DNA of 64,000 bases from Pimelobacter sp. (GTDB lineage Bacteria > Actinomycetota > Actinomycetes > Propionibacteriales > Nocardioidaceae), in the NCBI GenBank assembly GCA_002698575.1, contig NZZG01000186.1, positions 1,834 to 65,833 of the forward strand, written 5' to 3'. Under the pieces are notes generated by a model. It did no database searches. It saw nothing but the letters and a program-made list of their open reading frames with translations, and was not told the DNA's origin. Position numbers and translations under genes: made by a program. Of this stretch, positions 49,878-59,007 are shown in pieces. The number at the start of each line of letters is the position of its first letter. The stretch's first letter is position 1.

Positions 49878-50216
49878 CTACAGATCCAGGAGCAGGACGA
49901 TCGTTTCGCGGACTTCCCCGAGCACGACTGGGCCAACGTTGCCGGTGCGCTCCTGCACGCGCGTCATGGCGACAGATCGCAGGTGCTGGCACTGTGCGGA
50001 CGAGGACGCTGCGAGACGATTCTCCTCGTCCGGGTCGATGATGACTTCGGTGGCGCTCCGCCGAACGGTCCGAGCTAGTGGCACGACTTGAATGACGTTC
50101 GGCTTCCCACTGAGAACCCGCCCCGCTGTGACGACGATGGCCGGCCGACGGAGTCCGGCCTCGCTTCCAACTGGCATCCCGAGATCGAGCTCGACGACGT
50201 CACCCGGCTTCAGCAT
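49878..50216 (-). CDS. MazF/PemK-type toxin
   Basis: A 112-residue protein with the PemK/MazF layout: MLKPGDVVELDLG, RRPAIVVTAGRVL (core RPAxVV), VIQVVPLARTVR, and a C-terminal strand GEVRETIVLL. MazF proteins cut single-stranded RNA. ATG 50216 is chosen because the protein then begins at the family's conserved KPGDV; the longer frame to 50312 runs through the antitoxin gene. It overlaps the antitoxin 3' end by 17 bp, a normal toxin-antitoxin arrangement. Confidence 0.85.
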   Translation of the reverse strand: MLKPGDVVELDLGMPVGSEAGLRRPAIVVTAGRVLSGKPNVIQVVPLARTVRRSATEVIIDPDEENRLAASSSAQCQHLRSVAMTRVQERTGNVGPVVLGEVRETIVLLLDL

Positions 50217-50397
50217 CCAGCCAAGCCGTCTCTTCGTCGTCGAGATCCGCCGCAAGGTCGCGCGCCATGGCATCCTGGCGAAGCGCCCGGATAGCACGGT
50301 TGACGGTCTCATCGATCGTCTCGTGGCGTTCGGCTGCCAATCTAGTCACTCGAAGGTGGGTGTCTCTGCTGACGCGGATCGTCGTCGTCTCGGGCAC
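50200..50397 (-). CDS. RHH-type antitoxin
   Basis: A 65-residue ribbon-helix-helix protein (MPETTTIRVSRDTHLRVTRLAAERHETIDETVNRAIRAL) with an acidic C-terminus that would neutralise the MazF toxin. GTG 50397 lies 6 nt after a TAGTCT -10 (minus strand). The inverted repeat at 50414-50433 just upstream suits autoregulation. Confidence 0.8.
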   Translation of the reverse strand: MPETTTIRVSRDTHLRVTRLAAERHETIDETVNRAIRALRQDAMARDLAADLDDEETAWLDAEAG

Positions 50398-50413
50398 GTT
50401 TCCAGACTACTCT

Positions 50414-50433
50414 TGTAGACAGATTCATCTACA
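50414..50433. promoter_or_regulatory. Operator of the toxin-antitoxin pair
   Basis: TGTAGA (50414-50419) and TCTACA (50428-50433), perfect 6-bp arms with an 8-bp spacer. It is upstream of the -10 at about 50404-50409, where the antitoxin or its complex could repress. Confidence 0.5.
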
Positions 50434-50462
50434 GCCGCACCTAACGTGCGTGCCCCGCGTCG

Positions 50463-51368
50463 CTACCGGCCCGCGAGGGGCGACGCAGTCAAGAACGACA
50501 CCATCTCCTCGACGAGCAGGTCGCGCTCGGGCACGGGGAACAGGGCCCAGTCGTGGGGGAGGTCGTGACCCAGGCGGAGCTCGTGGTCGGTGCCGGGAGC
50601 TGCCGCGGCCAGGTCGGCGAGGCGTTCGCACTGCGGCTGGAACATCTCGGCGGTGCCGACCCACGACTGGATCGTGCCGAGGTCGTGCAGGCCGCCGTTG
50701 ATGGGGGAGAGCCAGGGGTCGGACGGGTGCCGGTCGCCCCGGTAGAGCTCGATGCAGCCGTGCAGCCCGCGCAGGGAGAGCAGCACGTCGGCGGGTGCCG
50801 CCGCGACGGTCGCCCGATCGCTCATCACCGCATCGACCCACGGCGACAGGAGCACCGTGCGCGACGGACGGGTGAGCCCGCCGTCCCGGATCTCCTGGAG
50901 TGCGACGAGGGACAGGGCGCCCCCCGCCGAGTCGCCGGCGAGGTCGACCGGAGCCCCCTGGGCGAGATCGACCACGTGCTGCCAGGCGGCCATCACCATC
51001 GGGACGGTCTGATCCACGGTGTGCTCGGGGGCCAGGGGGTAGTCCACGAGGTGCACGGTCCAGCCGCGAGCGATGAAGAGACCGAGGAAGGGCCAGTGCT
51101 GGTCCTCGAGCGTGTAGGCACCGCCGTGCAGGTAGAAGAGGTGGCGGCCCGCTCCGGGACCGGCCGACGCCTCCCTGGATCGGGGGGACGCGGTCACGAC
51201 GAGCCCGTCGGCGACCGGCGCCTCGGTGACGTCGTACAGCAGGGACAGCCCACGGGGCGCCGCCTTCCCCCGGGGGCGGCGGAGCGGCCGGGTCATCGCG
51301 TTGCGCTTGAGGACGTCCGGGAGGAGGCCGAGGCCTGCCGAGATGGTGGTGACGGCGGTGCTGGGCAT
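50463..51368 (-). CDS. HSL-family alpha/beta hydrolase (esterase/lipase)
   Basis: A 301-residue esterase of the hormone-sensitive-lipase family: oxyanion motif YLHGGAYTLEDQHW (about 78), nucleophile GDSAGGALSL (about 145), Asp/His region near the C-terminus (LGHDLPHDWALFP). It would hydrolyse short- or medium-chain esters. It is divergent from clpB, with 127 bp between the starts. Confidence 0.88.
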   Translation of the reverse strand: MPSTAVTTISAGLGLLPDVLKRNAMTRPLRRPRGKAAPRGLSLLYDVTEAPVADGLVVTASPRSREASAGPGAGRHLFYLHGGAYTLEDQHWPFLGLFIARGWTVHLVDYPLAPEHTVDQTVPMVMAAWQHVVDLAQGAPVDLAGDSAGGALSLVALQEIRDGGLTRPSRTVLLSPWVDAVMSDRATVAAAPADVLLSLRGLHGCIELYRGDRHPSDPWLSPINGGLHDLGTIQSWVGTAEMFQPQCERLADLAAAAPGTDHELRLGHDLPHDWALFPVPERDLLVEEMVSFLTASPLAGR

Positions 51369-51417
51369 GGGAGGAGGCTACGCCGGGGCGTCGAGGTCCG
51401 CTCGTCGGAGATCTGGC

Positions 51418-51444
51418 AAAGTTGAGTGGAACAGACTCAACTTT
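51418..51444. promoter_or_regulatory. HAIR element (HspR operator) of clpB
   Basis: AAAGTTGAGT (51418-51427) and ACTCAACTTT (51435-51444) with a 7-bp spacer: the known HspR-binding HAIR inverted repeat, TTGAGT-N7-ACTCAA, with arms extended to 10 bp. The clpB -10 TACGTT (51448-51453) follows immediately. Confidence 0.85.
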
Positions 51445-51495
51445 CCGTACGTTGCAACCAGTGGAAGCATCGGCACGCACGAGAGCGAGACCCCC

Positions 51496-54090
51496 ATGAG
51501 CACCTTCGGCGCAGAGAAGTTCACCACCCGCAGTCGCGAGGCCATCGAGGCCGCCCAGGTGGCCGCCACCACCGGCGGCCATAGCGCGGTCGAGCCGATC
51601 CACGTCCTGACCGCGCTCCTGCGCGACGGCGAGGGCACGGCGGGGAGCCTGGTCACCAAGGCCGGGGTGGACGCCGCCCTCCTCAAGGCCCAGGCGGAGG
51701 CGGCCCAGTCGCGGCTGCCCAGTGCCAGCGGAGCCACGGTCAAGCAGCCCGCGGCCTCGCCCGCGCTGACCCGCGTGCTGGCCGCCGCGCTCGACCTCGC
51801 CGGCAGCATGAAGGACGACTACGTCGCCACCGAGCACCTGCTCATCGCCCTCGCCGGCACCGAGTCGAGCGCCCAGCAGGTGCTGACCGAGGCCGGCCTG
51901 AGCGAGGTCGGACTGCGCGAGGGCCTCACCGCGGTCCGCGGCAACCGGCGCGTGACCAGCCAGGACGCCGAGGCGACGTACGAGTCGCTGGAGAAGTACT
52001 CCGTCGACCTCACCCGATCCGCCCAGGACGGCAAGCTCGACCCCGTCATCGGGCGCGACGCCGAGATCCGGCGCGTGATCCAGGTGCTCAGCCGGCGGAC
52101 GAAGAACAACCCCGTCCTCATCGGCGAGCCCGGCGTCGGCAAGACCGCGGTCGTCGAGGGCCTCGCCCAGCGAGTCGTCGACGGTGACGTGCCCGACAGC
52201 CTCAAGGGTCGCCGGGTGCTGAGCCTCGACCTGGCCGCGATGGTGGCCGGCGCGAAGTACCGCGGGGAGTTCGAGGAGCGGCTCAAGGCCGTGCTCGAGG
52301 AGATCAAGGAGGCCGGTGGGCAGATCATCACCTTCATCGACGAGCTGCACACGGTCGTCGGTGCGGGCGCCGGGGGCGACTCCGCGATGGATGCCGGCAA
52401 CATGCTCAAGCCGATGCTGGCGCGCGGCGAGCTGCACATGATCGGCGCCACCACGCTCGACGAGTACCGCGAGCGCGTCGAGAAGGACCCGGCCCTGGAA
52501 CGCCGTTTCCAGCAGGTCTTCGTCGGCGAGCCCAGCGTCGAGGACACGATCCAGATCCTGCGCGGCATCCAGGAGAAGTACGAGGCCCACCACGGGGTCC
52601 GGATCACCGACGCCGCCCTGGTCGCGGCCGCCACGCTCTCCGACCGCTACATCCCCGGACGTCAGCTGCCCGACAAGGCCATCGACCTCGTCGACGAGGC
52701 AGCCAGCCGGCTGCGGATGGAGATCGAGTCGTCACCGGAGGAGATCGACGAGCTGCGCCGCCGGGTCGACCGGCTCAAGATGGAGGAGTTCGCTCTCGCC
52801 AAGGAGTCCGACGACGCCTCGGTGGAGCGGCTCGCCGTGCTCCGCGCCGACCTCGCCGACCGCGAGGAGGAGCTGCGCGGGCTCGAGGCGCGCTGGGAGC
52901 AGGAGAAGGCCTCGCTCGAGGGCGAGGGCGACCTGCGTCGCCAGCTCGACGCCCTGCGCATCGAGTCCGAGCGGCTCCAACGCGACGGTGACTTCGAGGC
53001 GGCCAGCGAGATCCTGTACGGCCGGATCCCCACGTTGGAGGCCCAGATCGAGGCGGTCGCCGCGCACGAGAAGGCCGCCGACCCCGGTGTCGAGCCGCTG
53101 GTGGGCGAGGAGGTCGGTGCCGCCCAGATCGCCGACGTGGTCGAGGCCTGGACCGGTATCCCGACCGGTCGGATGCTGGAGGGCGAGACCGCCAAGCTGC
53201 TGCGGATGGAGGAGGTCGTGGGGGAGCGCCTGATCGGTCAGCACTCCGCCGTCGTGGCGGTGAGCGACGCCGTACGACGTTCGCGCGCCGGCATCGCGGA
53301 CCCCAACCGGCCCACCGGCTCGTTCCTCTTCCTCGGCCCCACCGGCGTCGGCAAGACCGAGCTCGCCAAGTCACTGGCCGACTTCCTCTTCGACGACGAC
53401 CGGGCGATCATCCGCATCGACATGAGCGAGTACTCCGAGAAGCACTCGGTCTCGCGACTCGTCGGTGCCCCTCCCGGCTACGTGGGCTACGACGAGGGCG
53501 GTCAGCTGACCGAGGCCGTGCGCCGCCGGCCCTACTCCGTCGTGCTGCTCGACGAGGTCGAGAAGGCCCACCCGGAGGTCTTCGACATCCTGCTGCAGGT
53601 GCTCGACGACGGCCGGCTCACCGACGGCCAGGGTCGCACGGTCGACTTCCGCAACACGCTGCTCATCCTCACGAGCAACCTCGGCTCGCACTACCTGGTC
53701 GACCCGACGCTGGACGAGGAGAAGAAGCGTGAGTCGGTGCTGGCCGTCGTACGACAGAGCTTCAAGCCGGAGTTCCTCAACCGGCTCGACGAGATCGTGC
53801 AGTTCGACGCGCTCAGCAAGGACGACCTGACCCACATCGTCGACCTGCAGCTGGCCCTGCTCGAGCAGCGCCTGGCCGTGCGACGCATCACGATCGGCGT
53901 CACCGAGGCCGCCAAGCGGTGGCTCGCCGAGACCGGCTACGACCCGGCTTACGGCGCCCGCCCGCTGCGCCGGCTGATCCAGTCGGCCATCGGCGACCCC
54001 CTCGCCAAGCTGCTCATCGGCGGCGAGGTCGTCGACGGCTCACAGGTGGGGGTCGACGTGGGTGCGGACGGCCTGGTGCTGCACCGCTGA
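51496..54090 (+). CDS. clpB: ATP-dependent disaggregase ClpB
   Basis: An 864-residue Hsp100 chaperone. It has an N-terminal Clp repeat domain, AAA-1 with Walker [11 protein letters not shown] (about 208) and Walker B FIDELH, a middle coiled-coil (about 405-520; Glu/Arg/Leu-rich), and AAA-2 with [10 protein letters not shown] (about 614) and [10 protein letters not shown] near the end. With DnaK it dissolves protein aggregates after heat stress. ATG 51496 gives the conserved start [20 protein letters not shown]. The HAIR box at 51418-51444 makes it part of the HspR regulon. Confidence 0.97.
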   Translation: MSTFGAEKFTTRSREAIEAAQVAATTGGHSAVEPIHVLTALLRDGEGTAGSLVTKAGVDAALLKAQAEAAQSRLPSASGATVKQPAASPALTRVLAAALDLAGSMKDDYVATEHLLIALAGTESSAQQVLTEAGLSEVGLREGLTAVRGNRRVTSQDAEATYESLEKYSVDLTRSAQDGKLDPVIGRDAEIRRVIQVLSRRTKNNPVLIGEPGVGKTAVVEGLAQRVVDGDVPDSLKGRRVLSLDLAAMVAGAKYRGEFEERLKAVLEEIKEAGGQIITFIDELHTVVGAGAGGDSAMDAGNMLKPMLARGELHMIGATTLDEYRERVEKDPALERRFQQVFVGEPSVEDTIQILRGIQEKYEAHHGVRITDAALVAAATLSDRYIPGRQLPDKAIDLVDEAASRLRMEIESSPEEIDELRRRVDRLKMEEFALAKESDDASVERLAVLRADLADREEELRGLEARWEQEKASLEGEGDLRRQLDALRIESERLQRDGDFEAASEILYGRIPTLEAQIEAVAAHEKAADPGVEPLVGEEVGAAQIADVVEAWTGIPTGRMLEGETAKLLRMEEVVGERLIGQHSAVVAVSDAVRRSRAGIADPNRPTGSFLFLGPTGVGKTELAKSLADFLFDDDRAIIRIDMSEYSEKHSVSRLVGAPPGYVGYDEGGQLTEAVRRRPYSVVLLDEVEKAHPEVFDILLQVLDDGRLTDGQGRTVDFRNTLLILTSNLGSHYLVDPTLDEEKKRESVLAVVRQSFKPEFLNRLDEIVQFDALSKDDLTHIVDLQLALLEQRLAVRRITIGVTEAAKRWLAETGYDPAYGARPLRRLIQSAIGDPLAKLLIGGEVVDGSQVGVDVGADGLVLHR

Positions 54091-54128
54091 GCGTCCCCGC
54101 TGAGTGGCCCCATCTCCGGGGACGAGCA

Positions 54129-54168
54129 CCGGGTACCGGGTCCGCGTCATTTCGTGCCCGGTACCCGG
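54129..54168. terminator. Long hairpin after clpB
   Basis: CCGGGTACCGGG (54129-54140) pairs perfectly over 12 bp with CCCGGTACCCGG (54157-54168), 16-nt loop. It begins 38 bp after the clpB stop and lies 19 bp before the DUF368 start, so it may also affect that gene's promoter region. Confidence 0.6.
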
Positions 54169-54187
54169 CCTCTGTTGCAATGGGGGC

Positions 54188-55204
54188 ATGCCGCACGCCG
54201 CTCGCGACGTCGACCCCTCCGCTGACACCCAGGACCAGTCGACCGCCGGAGCAGTCCGTGAGCTGCCCCCGCGTCGACGTGGGCAGCTGCCCGTGGACCT
54301 CGGCCGCGGCTTCCTGATCGGGACCGCCGAGCTGGTCCCGGGTGTCTCCGGTGGCACGGTCGCCCTCGTCACCGGGGTCTACGAGCAGCTCATCGACTCC
54401 CTCCACCACGTCAGCCAGGCCGGACGACGACTGGTCCTCGGTCCCGATCGGCTGACGTCGGCACGGGCGGCGCTGGGCCAGGCGGACTGGCGCCTGGTGG
54501 TGCCGGTCCTGGTGGGGATGGCCGCTGCCCTGCTCGCCGTCGCCGGCGTCATGGAGTCCTTCGTCACCGGCTCGCCCGAGCTGGCGCGTGGCCTGTTCCT
54601 CGGCTTGGTGGTGGCCTCGGTCGCCGTGCCCGTGCGCATGCTGCCCGCGGGCGGCCGGGCCGTGTGGCTCGATCTCGCGCTGGTGCTCGCGGTCGCGGCG
54701 ATCGCCTTCTGGGTCGTGGGGCTGGCCGGGGACGGAGGCTCGGGCGAGGTGCCCCTCGTCCTGGTCTTCCTGGCCGCGGCCGTCGCGATCTGCGCGCTCG
54801 TCGTCCCGGGGGTCTCGGGCTCGTTCCTCCTCCTCATCGTGGGCCTGTACACCGTGACCCTCGACGCCGTGGATGCCCGGGACATCGGCTACCTGGCGGT
54901 CTTCGCGGCGGGCGCGCTGGTCGGGCTGGCGTCCTTCGTGCCGGTCCTGCGCCACCTGCTCGAGCACCGACGACGCACCACACTGCTGGTGATGGTCGGC
55001 CTGCTGCTCGGGTCCCTGCGCGCGCTCTGGCCGTGGCAGTCGGTGCCCGCCGGTGCGGTCGCGGAGGCACACGGACCGGGAGCGTTGCTCGCGCCGTACG
55101 ACCCCGTGCTCGGGCCGGTGCTCCTGGCCGTGCTCGGCGTCGTCGTGGTGCTCGGCCTGATCGTCGTGGAGTCCCGGGCGAGCCGCGGCGCAACATCCTC
55201 CTGA
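54188..55204 (+). CDS. DUF368 (PopT-type) polyprenyl-phosphate transporter
   Basis: A 338-residue multi-pass protein with the two family repeats: GTAELVPGVSGGTVALVTGVYE (about 51) and VVPGVSGSFLLLIVGLYTV (about 200). DUF368 proteins have been described as undecaprenyl-phosphate translocases that recycle the cell-wall lipid carrier. The N-terminal 40 residues are a polar cytoplasmic tail. It is followed after 56 bp by a membrane protein gene. Confidence 0.85.
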   Translation: MPHAARDVDPSADTQDQSTAGAVRELPPRRRGQLPVDLGRGFLIGTAELVPGVSGGTVALVTGVYEQLIDSLHHVSQAGRRLVLGPDRLTSARAALGQADWRLVVPVLVGMAAALLAVAGVMESFVTGSPELARGLFLGLVVASVAVPVRMLPAGGRAVWLDLALVLAVAAIAFWVVGLAGDGGSGEVPLVLVFLAAAVAICALVVPGVSGSFLLLIVGLYTVTLDAVDARDIGYLAVFAAGALVGLASFVPVLRHLLEHRRRTTLLVMVGLLLGSLRALWPWQSVPAGAVAEAHGPGALLAPYDPVLGPVLLAVLGVVVVLGLIVVESRASRGATSS

Positions 55205-55260
55205 CCCCGTCGAGCTCGGTTGCCGAGCACAACGGTTGGGGCCTCTGGGAGACTCGGCCC

Positions 55261-56367
55261 ATGCCAGCCAAGCCACTCCCACGCCCTCGACAGGTGACGT
55301 TCAGCGGCTGGTCGATCATGGTCGGGTCCGTCGTCACCATCCTCTTCGCCTACCAGCGGGTGGCCGCCCTGGGCACGATCGAGTCCCAGGAGTCGGTCAC
55401 CGAGTTCATCTCGACCCCGCCCGGCGAGGGGCTGGGACTCAGCGTCGACGACGTGCAGCTGGCGATCCGGGTCATGTGCCTGGTGGCCGGTGGCTGCGCA
55501 GCAGCGACGGCGATCCTCGGATGGCAGGTCCTGCAGGCCTCACGCAGCGCGCGCGTGGTGCTGAGCGTGCTCGCCCCGATCCTGTTCGTCGCCGGTCTCA
55601 CCTCGGGCGGCCTGATGTCGGCGCTCGTCGCCGCGGCCGTGGCGATGCTGTGGGTGCAACCCGCACGGGACTGGTTCGACGGCAAGGAGCCGGTGCGTGA
55701 CCGGGCAGCCGTCGCGGCCACGACGAGCTCGTCCGCCCCGTCGGGCGCATCGCCGTCCGCGCCCTCCTCGTCGACGCAGACCTCGGGCCCGGGAGTGCCG
55801 CCACCGCCGTCCGGGTCGTCGTGGAACCTCCCTCACCCCGATGCGTCCCGTGCCACGATGACGGGCATGAGCGAGCAGCCCTACCACCCGTACGGCGCAC
55901 CGACAGGTCCTCCCACCGGCAGCGGGAAGCGTCCCGGCGGCGTGACGGCGGCGGGCATCATCACCATGGTCGCCAGCGGCATCACCCTGGCCGGGCTGGC
56001 CGTCTCGATGATCTTCATCGGCACCTCGCGCCAGGACTTCATCGACGAGGTGGACAAGGAGCTGTCTTCCAACTCCGCCTACCAGGACATCTCGCCGGAG
56101 ACGATCGCCAACGTGGCGATCGGGTTCCTGGGCGTGCTGGCGGTGTGGTGCGTCATCGCGATCGTGCTCGCCGTCCTCACGATCCGGGGCAGCAACGGCG
56201 CGCGGATCACGCTGGTCGTCTCCGCCTCGATGGCGGCGTTGATCAGCCTGCTCGGAGCGCTCGTCGTCGTGCCGCTCGTGCTCACGGTCGCCGCGATCGC
56301 GACCGTGATCCTGCTGTTCGCCGGTGGTGCCGGGCCGTGGTTCGCAGCCCAGAAGCACCGATCCTGA
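55261..56367 (+). CDS. Two-module membrane protein (possible gene fusion)
   Basis: One continuous 368-residue frame encodes two similar four-helix modules. Module 1 (about 10-140) has a helix, a loop of about 45 residues, three helices and ends LWVQPARDWF. Module 2 (about 225-365) starts after a Ser/Pro-rich linker, has the same order and ends GGAGPWFAAQK. An internal ATG at 55867 begins MSEQPYHPYGAPTGPP, a typical start for a stand-alone protein, so module 2 may also be translated separately, or two genes may have fused. Family not recognised. Confidence 0.65.
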   Translation: MPAKPLPRPRQVTFSGWSIMVGSVVTILFAYQRVAALGTIESQESVTEFISTPPGEGLGLSVDDVQLAIRVMCLVAGGCAAATAILGWQVLQASRSARVVLSVLAPILFVAGLTSGGLMSALVAAAVAMLWVQPARDWFDGKEPVRDRAAVAATTSSSAPSGASPSAPSSSTQTSGPGVPPPPSGSSWNLPHPDASRATMTGMSEQPYHPYGAPTGPPTGSGKRPGGVTAAGIITMVASGITLAGLAVSMIFIGTSRQDFIDEVDKELSSNSAYQDISPETIANVAIGFLGVLAVWCVIAIVLAVLTIRGSNGARITLVVSASMAALISLLGALVVVPLVLTVAAIATVILLFAGGAGPWFAAQKHRS

Positions 56368-56387
56368 CGACCACCACGACGGTCGTC
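56366..56387. terminator. Hairpin between convergent genes
   Basis: GACGACC (56366-56372) and GGTCGTC (56381-56387), 8-nt loop. It overlaps the TGA of the plus-strand gene and lies 6 bp from the aminotransferase stop. Confidence 0.5.
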
Positions 56388-56392
56388 GCGCC

Positions 56393-57586
56393 TCAGGCGT
56401 GCAGGTCGGCCGCAGCCAGGCGTGCCGTCGCCTCGCTGATCACGTCGCGCTGCTTGCAGAACGCCCACCGCACGAGGTGGCGGCCGGCACCGGCCGGGTC
56501 GTCGTAGAACCCCTGCACGGGGATCGCCACGACCCCGGCGCGCTCCGGCAGCGCCTGGCAGAATGCGACGCTGTCGTGCCAGCCGAGCTCGCGGATGTCG
56601 GAGGTGGCGAAGTAGGTGCCCTGCGGGGTGGAGGTCGGCAGGCCGGCGTCGCGCAGGCCGGCGACGAGAAGGTCGCGCCGCTCCTGCAGGTCGCGGGAGA
56701 GCAGGCGGGGGAAGTCGGGGTGCTCGTTGAGTGCCACGGCGACCGCCGGTTGCAGGGGAGCCCCCGAGGTGTAGGTCATCCACTGCTTGGCAGCGACCAT
56801 CGCGCCGACCAGCTCGGCTGGTCCGCTCACCCAGCCGACCTTCCAGCCCGTCAACGAGTAGGACTTCCCGACGCTGGACAAGGTGAGCGTGCGCTCGGCC
56901 ATGCCGGGCAGCGTGGCGAGCGGGACGTGCTCAGGGTGGTCGGGGTCGTCGAAGACCAGGTGCTCGTAGACCTCGTCGGTGATCACGACCAGGTCGTGCT
57001 CGATCGCCAGCTCGGCGACGACGTCCAGCTCGGCGCGGCTGAGCACCGTCCCGGTCGGGTTGTGGGGGCTGTTCAGCAGCACGAACCGGGTCCGGGGCGT
57101 GACGGCTGCGCGCAGCTCGTCGAGGTCGACGCGGAAGTCGGGGGAGCGCAGCGTGACCGGACGACGTACGGCGCCGCACATCTGCAGCATCGCCGGGTAG
57201 GAGTCGTAGTAGGGCTCGAGCACGACGACCTCGTCGCCCGGGTCGACGAGGCCGAGCAACGAGGCGGCGATCGCCTCGGTGCACCCCGTGGTGACGGCGA
57301 CCTGGGTGTCGGGATCGAGCTCGATTCCGTAGTGGCGGCGCTGGTGGTCGACGATCGCACGGCGCAGCGCCGGGATGCCGATGCCGGGCGCGTACTGGTT
57401 GGCACCACCCTGGACGGCCGCCACCGCAGCGGCGAGCACCTCGGCGGGTCCCTCCTCGTCGGGGAAGCCCTGGCCGAGGTTGAGGGAGCCGGTGCGCACG
57501 GCCAGGGCGGACATCTCGGCGAAGATCGTCGGGGGGATGCCGTCCAGCCGGTGGGCTGGTCGGTGGGCGAGCGAGCGGCGGGACAT
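56393..57586 (-). CDS. Class I/II PLP-dependent aminotransferase
   Basis: A 397-residue aminotransferase. It has GQGFPDEEGP, NSPHNPTGTVLSRAEL (about 175), DEVYEHLVFDD, and the PLP lysine in SSVGKSYSLTGWKVGW (about 236). The reading resembles the actinobacterial DapC/YbdL/kynurenine-aminotransferase group (N-succinyldiaminopimelate or methionine aminotransferases); context does not decide. ATG 57586 lies 19 bp from the divergent pyrE start, so the two promoters overlap. Confidence 0.88.
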   Translation of the reverse strand: MSRRSLAHRPAHRLDGIPPTIFAEMSALAVRTGSLNLGQGFPDEEGPAEVLAAAVAAVQGGANQYAPGIGIPALRRAIVDHQRRHYGIELDPDTQVAVTTGCTEAIAASLLGLVDPGDEVVVLEPYYDSYPAMLQMCGAVRRPVTLRSPDFRVDLDELRAAVTPRTRFVLLNSPHNPTGTVLSRAELDVVAELAIEHDLVVITDEVYEHLVFDDPDHPEHVPLATLPGMAERTLTLSSVGKSYSLTGWKVGWVSGPAELVGAMVAAKQWMTYTSGAPLQPAVAVALNEHPDFPRLLSRDLQERRDLLVAGLRDAGLPTSTPQGTYFATSDIRELGWHDSVAFCQALPERAGVVAIPVQGFYDDPAGAGRHLVRWAFCKQRDVISEATARLAAADLHA

Positions 57587-57605
57587 GACGACTACCCTGC
57601 CAGTC

Positions 57606-58145
57606 GTGACCACCACCGACGACTCCCTCGCCGCCGACATCGACGCCTGCTGCCGCCTGACGGGTGAGTTCACCCTCCGCTCCGGCCAGGTCAGCCACGA
57701 GTACTTCGACAAGTACCTCTTCGAGGCCGATCCGCTCCTGCTCGGACGTGTGGCACGCGAGATGATCCAGCTCGTGCCGCAGGACACCGAGCTCCTCGGC
57801 GGGCTGGAGATGGGCGGCATCCCGATCGCGACCGTGGTCAGCTCGATCCTGGGCACCCCGGCCCTGTTCGTGCGCAAGGAGGCGAAGACCTACGGCACCT
57901 GCAAGCTCGCCGAGGGCGGGGCGTACGACGGCAAGCGGGTCACCCTGGTCGAGGACGTCATCACCACCGGGGGAGCCGTCCGCGACGCGGCCAGGGCGCT
58001 GCGTGAGGGCGGGGCCGTCGTGGACGTCGTCTGCTGTGCGATCGACCGCAGCCCTGCGGGTGAGAACCCGCTCGCCGACGTCGGCCTCGAGGTCCGCGCC
58101 GTGCTCACGAAGGCCGACCTGGACGCCGTGCGCCACGGGGGATGA
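57606..58145 (+). CDS. pyrE: Orotate phosphoribosyltransferase
   Basis: A 179-residue type I phosphoribosyltransferase with FTLRSGQVSHEYFDKYLF at the start and the PRPP-binding loop VTLVEDVITTGGAV (about 117-130). It adds PRPP to orotate to make OMP in pyrimidine synthesis. GTG 57606 follows TACCCT (57593-57598) by 7 nt. The length and loops fit PyrE rather than other purine/pyrimidine PRTases. Confidence 0.9.
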   Translation: MTTTDDSLAADIDACCRLTGEFTLRSGQVSHEYFDKYLFEADPLLLGRVAREMIQLVPQDTELLGGLEMGGIPIATVVSSILGTPALFVRKEAKTYGTCKLAEGGAYDGKRVTLVEDVITTGGAVRDAARALREGGAVVDVVCCAIDRSPAGENPLADVGLEVRAVLTKADLDAVRHGG

Positions 58146-58306
58146 CGGGGGATGACGCGGGACGAGGCGGGCTGATCGCCGTTGCGGCGCCTCGTGGCCC
58201 TCGCCGCCGGCGAGCAGCCGTGGCACGATGGCGTGGTCGCCGGATCGGGTGCAGCGGGACATGGGGTCCTCGCCGACGGGCGGCTGATCTGCGAAGGTGA
58301 TCGCTC
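58146..58306. other. Intergenic stretch before the sortase-like gene
   Basis: 161 bases without a supported gene; presumably the promoter of the gene at 58307. No clear stem or operator was seen. Confidence 0.5.
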
Positions 58307-58936
58307 GTGCGGACTGCTCCCACCCTCACTCCTGCCACCCGGGTGTTGGGACTCCTGGTCGGGCTCCTGGTCCCCCTCACGGCCGTGCTCGTGCCCGTCC
58401 AGCAGGCCGCCGCCGACGCCGTCCCGGTGGCCGCGCAGGCGACGAGCGCGAAGAAGAAGGGATGCACCAACTCCGGCAGGAAGTTCCGTCCGACCTCCCT
58501 CGGGGTGCCACGGGTGTCCAAGCAGCGCACGGTCCTGGCACTCGGTCGCGACGCCCAGAACGTGCCCCAGGCGCCGCCGCTGACCGACACCGGCAAGCGA
58601 CAGTTCGCGTGGGACGCGAAGGACGCGATCAAGGCCGGCGCCCGCCACGGGGTGGTGAAGACGAACGCGCACACCTATCCGGACGGCTCGGCGATCGGCA
58701 ACGACCTGATCAACGGGTTGTACGTCGGCGGTCGCATCGTGGCGCGCGGTGCCAAGGGTCAGGTGCGCTGCTACGAGGTCGTCGACCGGGTCCAGATCCC
58801 GGCGGAGAAGCGGTTCAAGCGCTACTACCGCACCGACGGTCCCGGTCGGCTGGCGATCGCGGTGTGCTCCGGCGTCCGGCGCGGAGCCGGCGACTGGAGC
58901 CACCGGACCATCTGGTTCGCGAAGGTGATCCGCTGA
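58307..58936 (+). CDS. Sortase-like secreted protein
   Basis: A 209-residue protein with a signal peptide (about 1-36, ending QQAAADA). The domain that follows reads like an actinobacterial sortase-type fold: WDAKDAIKAGARHGVVKTNAHTYPDGSAIGN (candidate His), GGRIVARGAKGQVRCYEVV, RLAIAVCSG (candidate catalytic Cys) and HRTIWFAKV (candidate Arg). The His-Cys-Arg order matches class E/F sortases. No LPxTG substrate gene is adjacent. GAAGGTG precedes GTG 58307. Assignment from motif order only. Confidence 0.6.
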   Translation: MRTAPTLTPATRVLGLLVGLLVPLTAVLVPVQQAAADAVPVAAQATSAKKKGCTNSGRKFRPTSLGVPRVSKQRTVLALGRDAQNVPQAPPLTDTGKRQFAWDAKDAIKAGARHGVVKTNAHTYPDGSAIGNDLINGLYVGGRIVARGAKGQVRCYEVVDRVQIPAEKRFKRYYRTDGPGRLAIAVCSGVRRGAGDWSHRTIWFAKVIR

Positions 58937-58967
58937 GGGGTTGGCAGGTCACAGGGTCTCGAGGCTC

Positions 58968-58984
58968 AGGCCGCGAGGCGGCCT
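58968..58984. terminator. Hairpin between convergent genes
   Basis: AGGCCGC (58968-58974) and GCGGCCT (58978-58984) with loop GAG. It lies between the sortase-like gene and the DedA gene and probably terminates both. Confidence 0.55.
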
Positions 58985-59007
58985 TCGCACCTCGACCACC
59001 GTCTGGC

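Noticed and set aside
49878..50397. VapBC toxin-antitoxin system
   Set aside because: The toxin has MazF/PemK motifs (KPGDV, RPAIVV) and no PIN-domain acidic residues.
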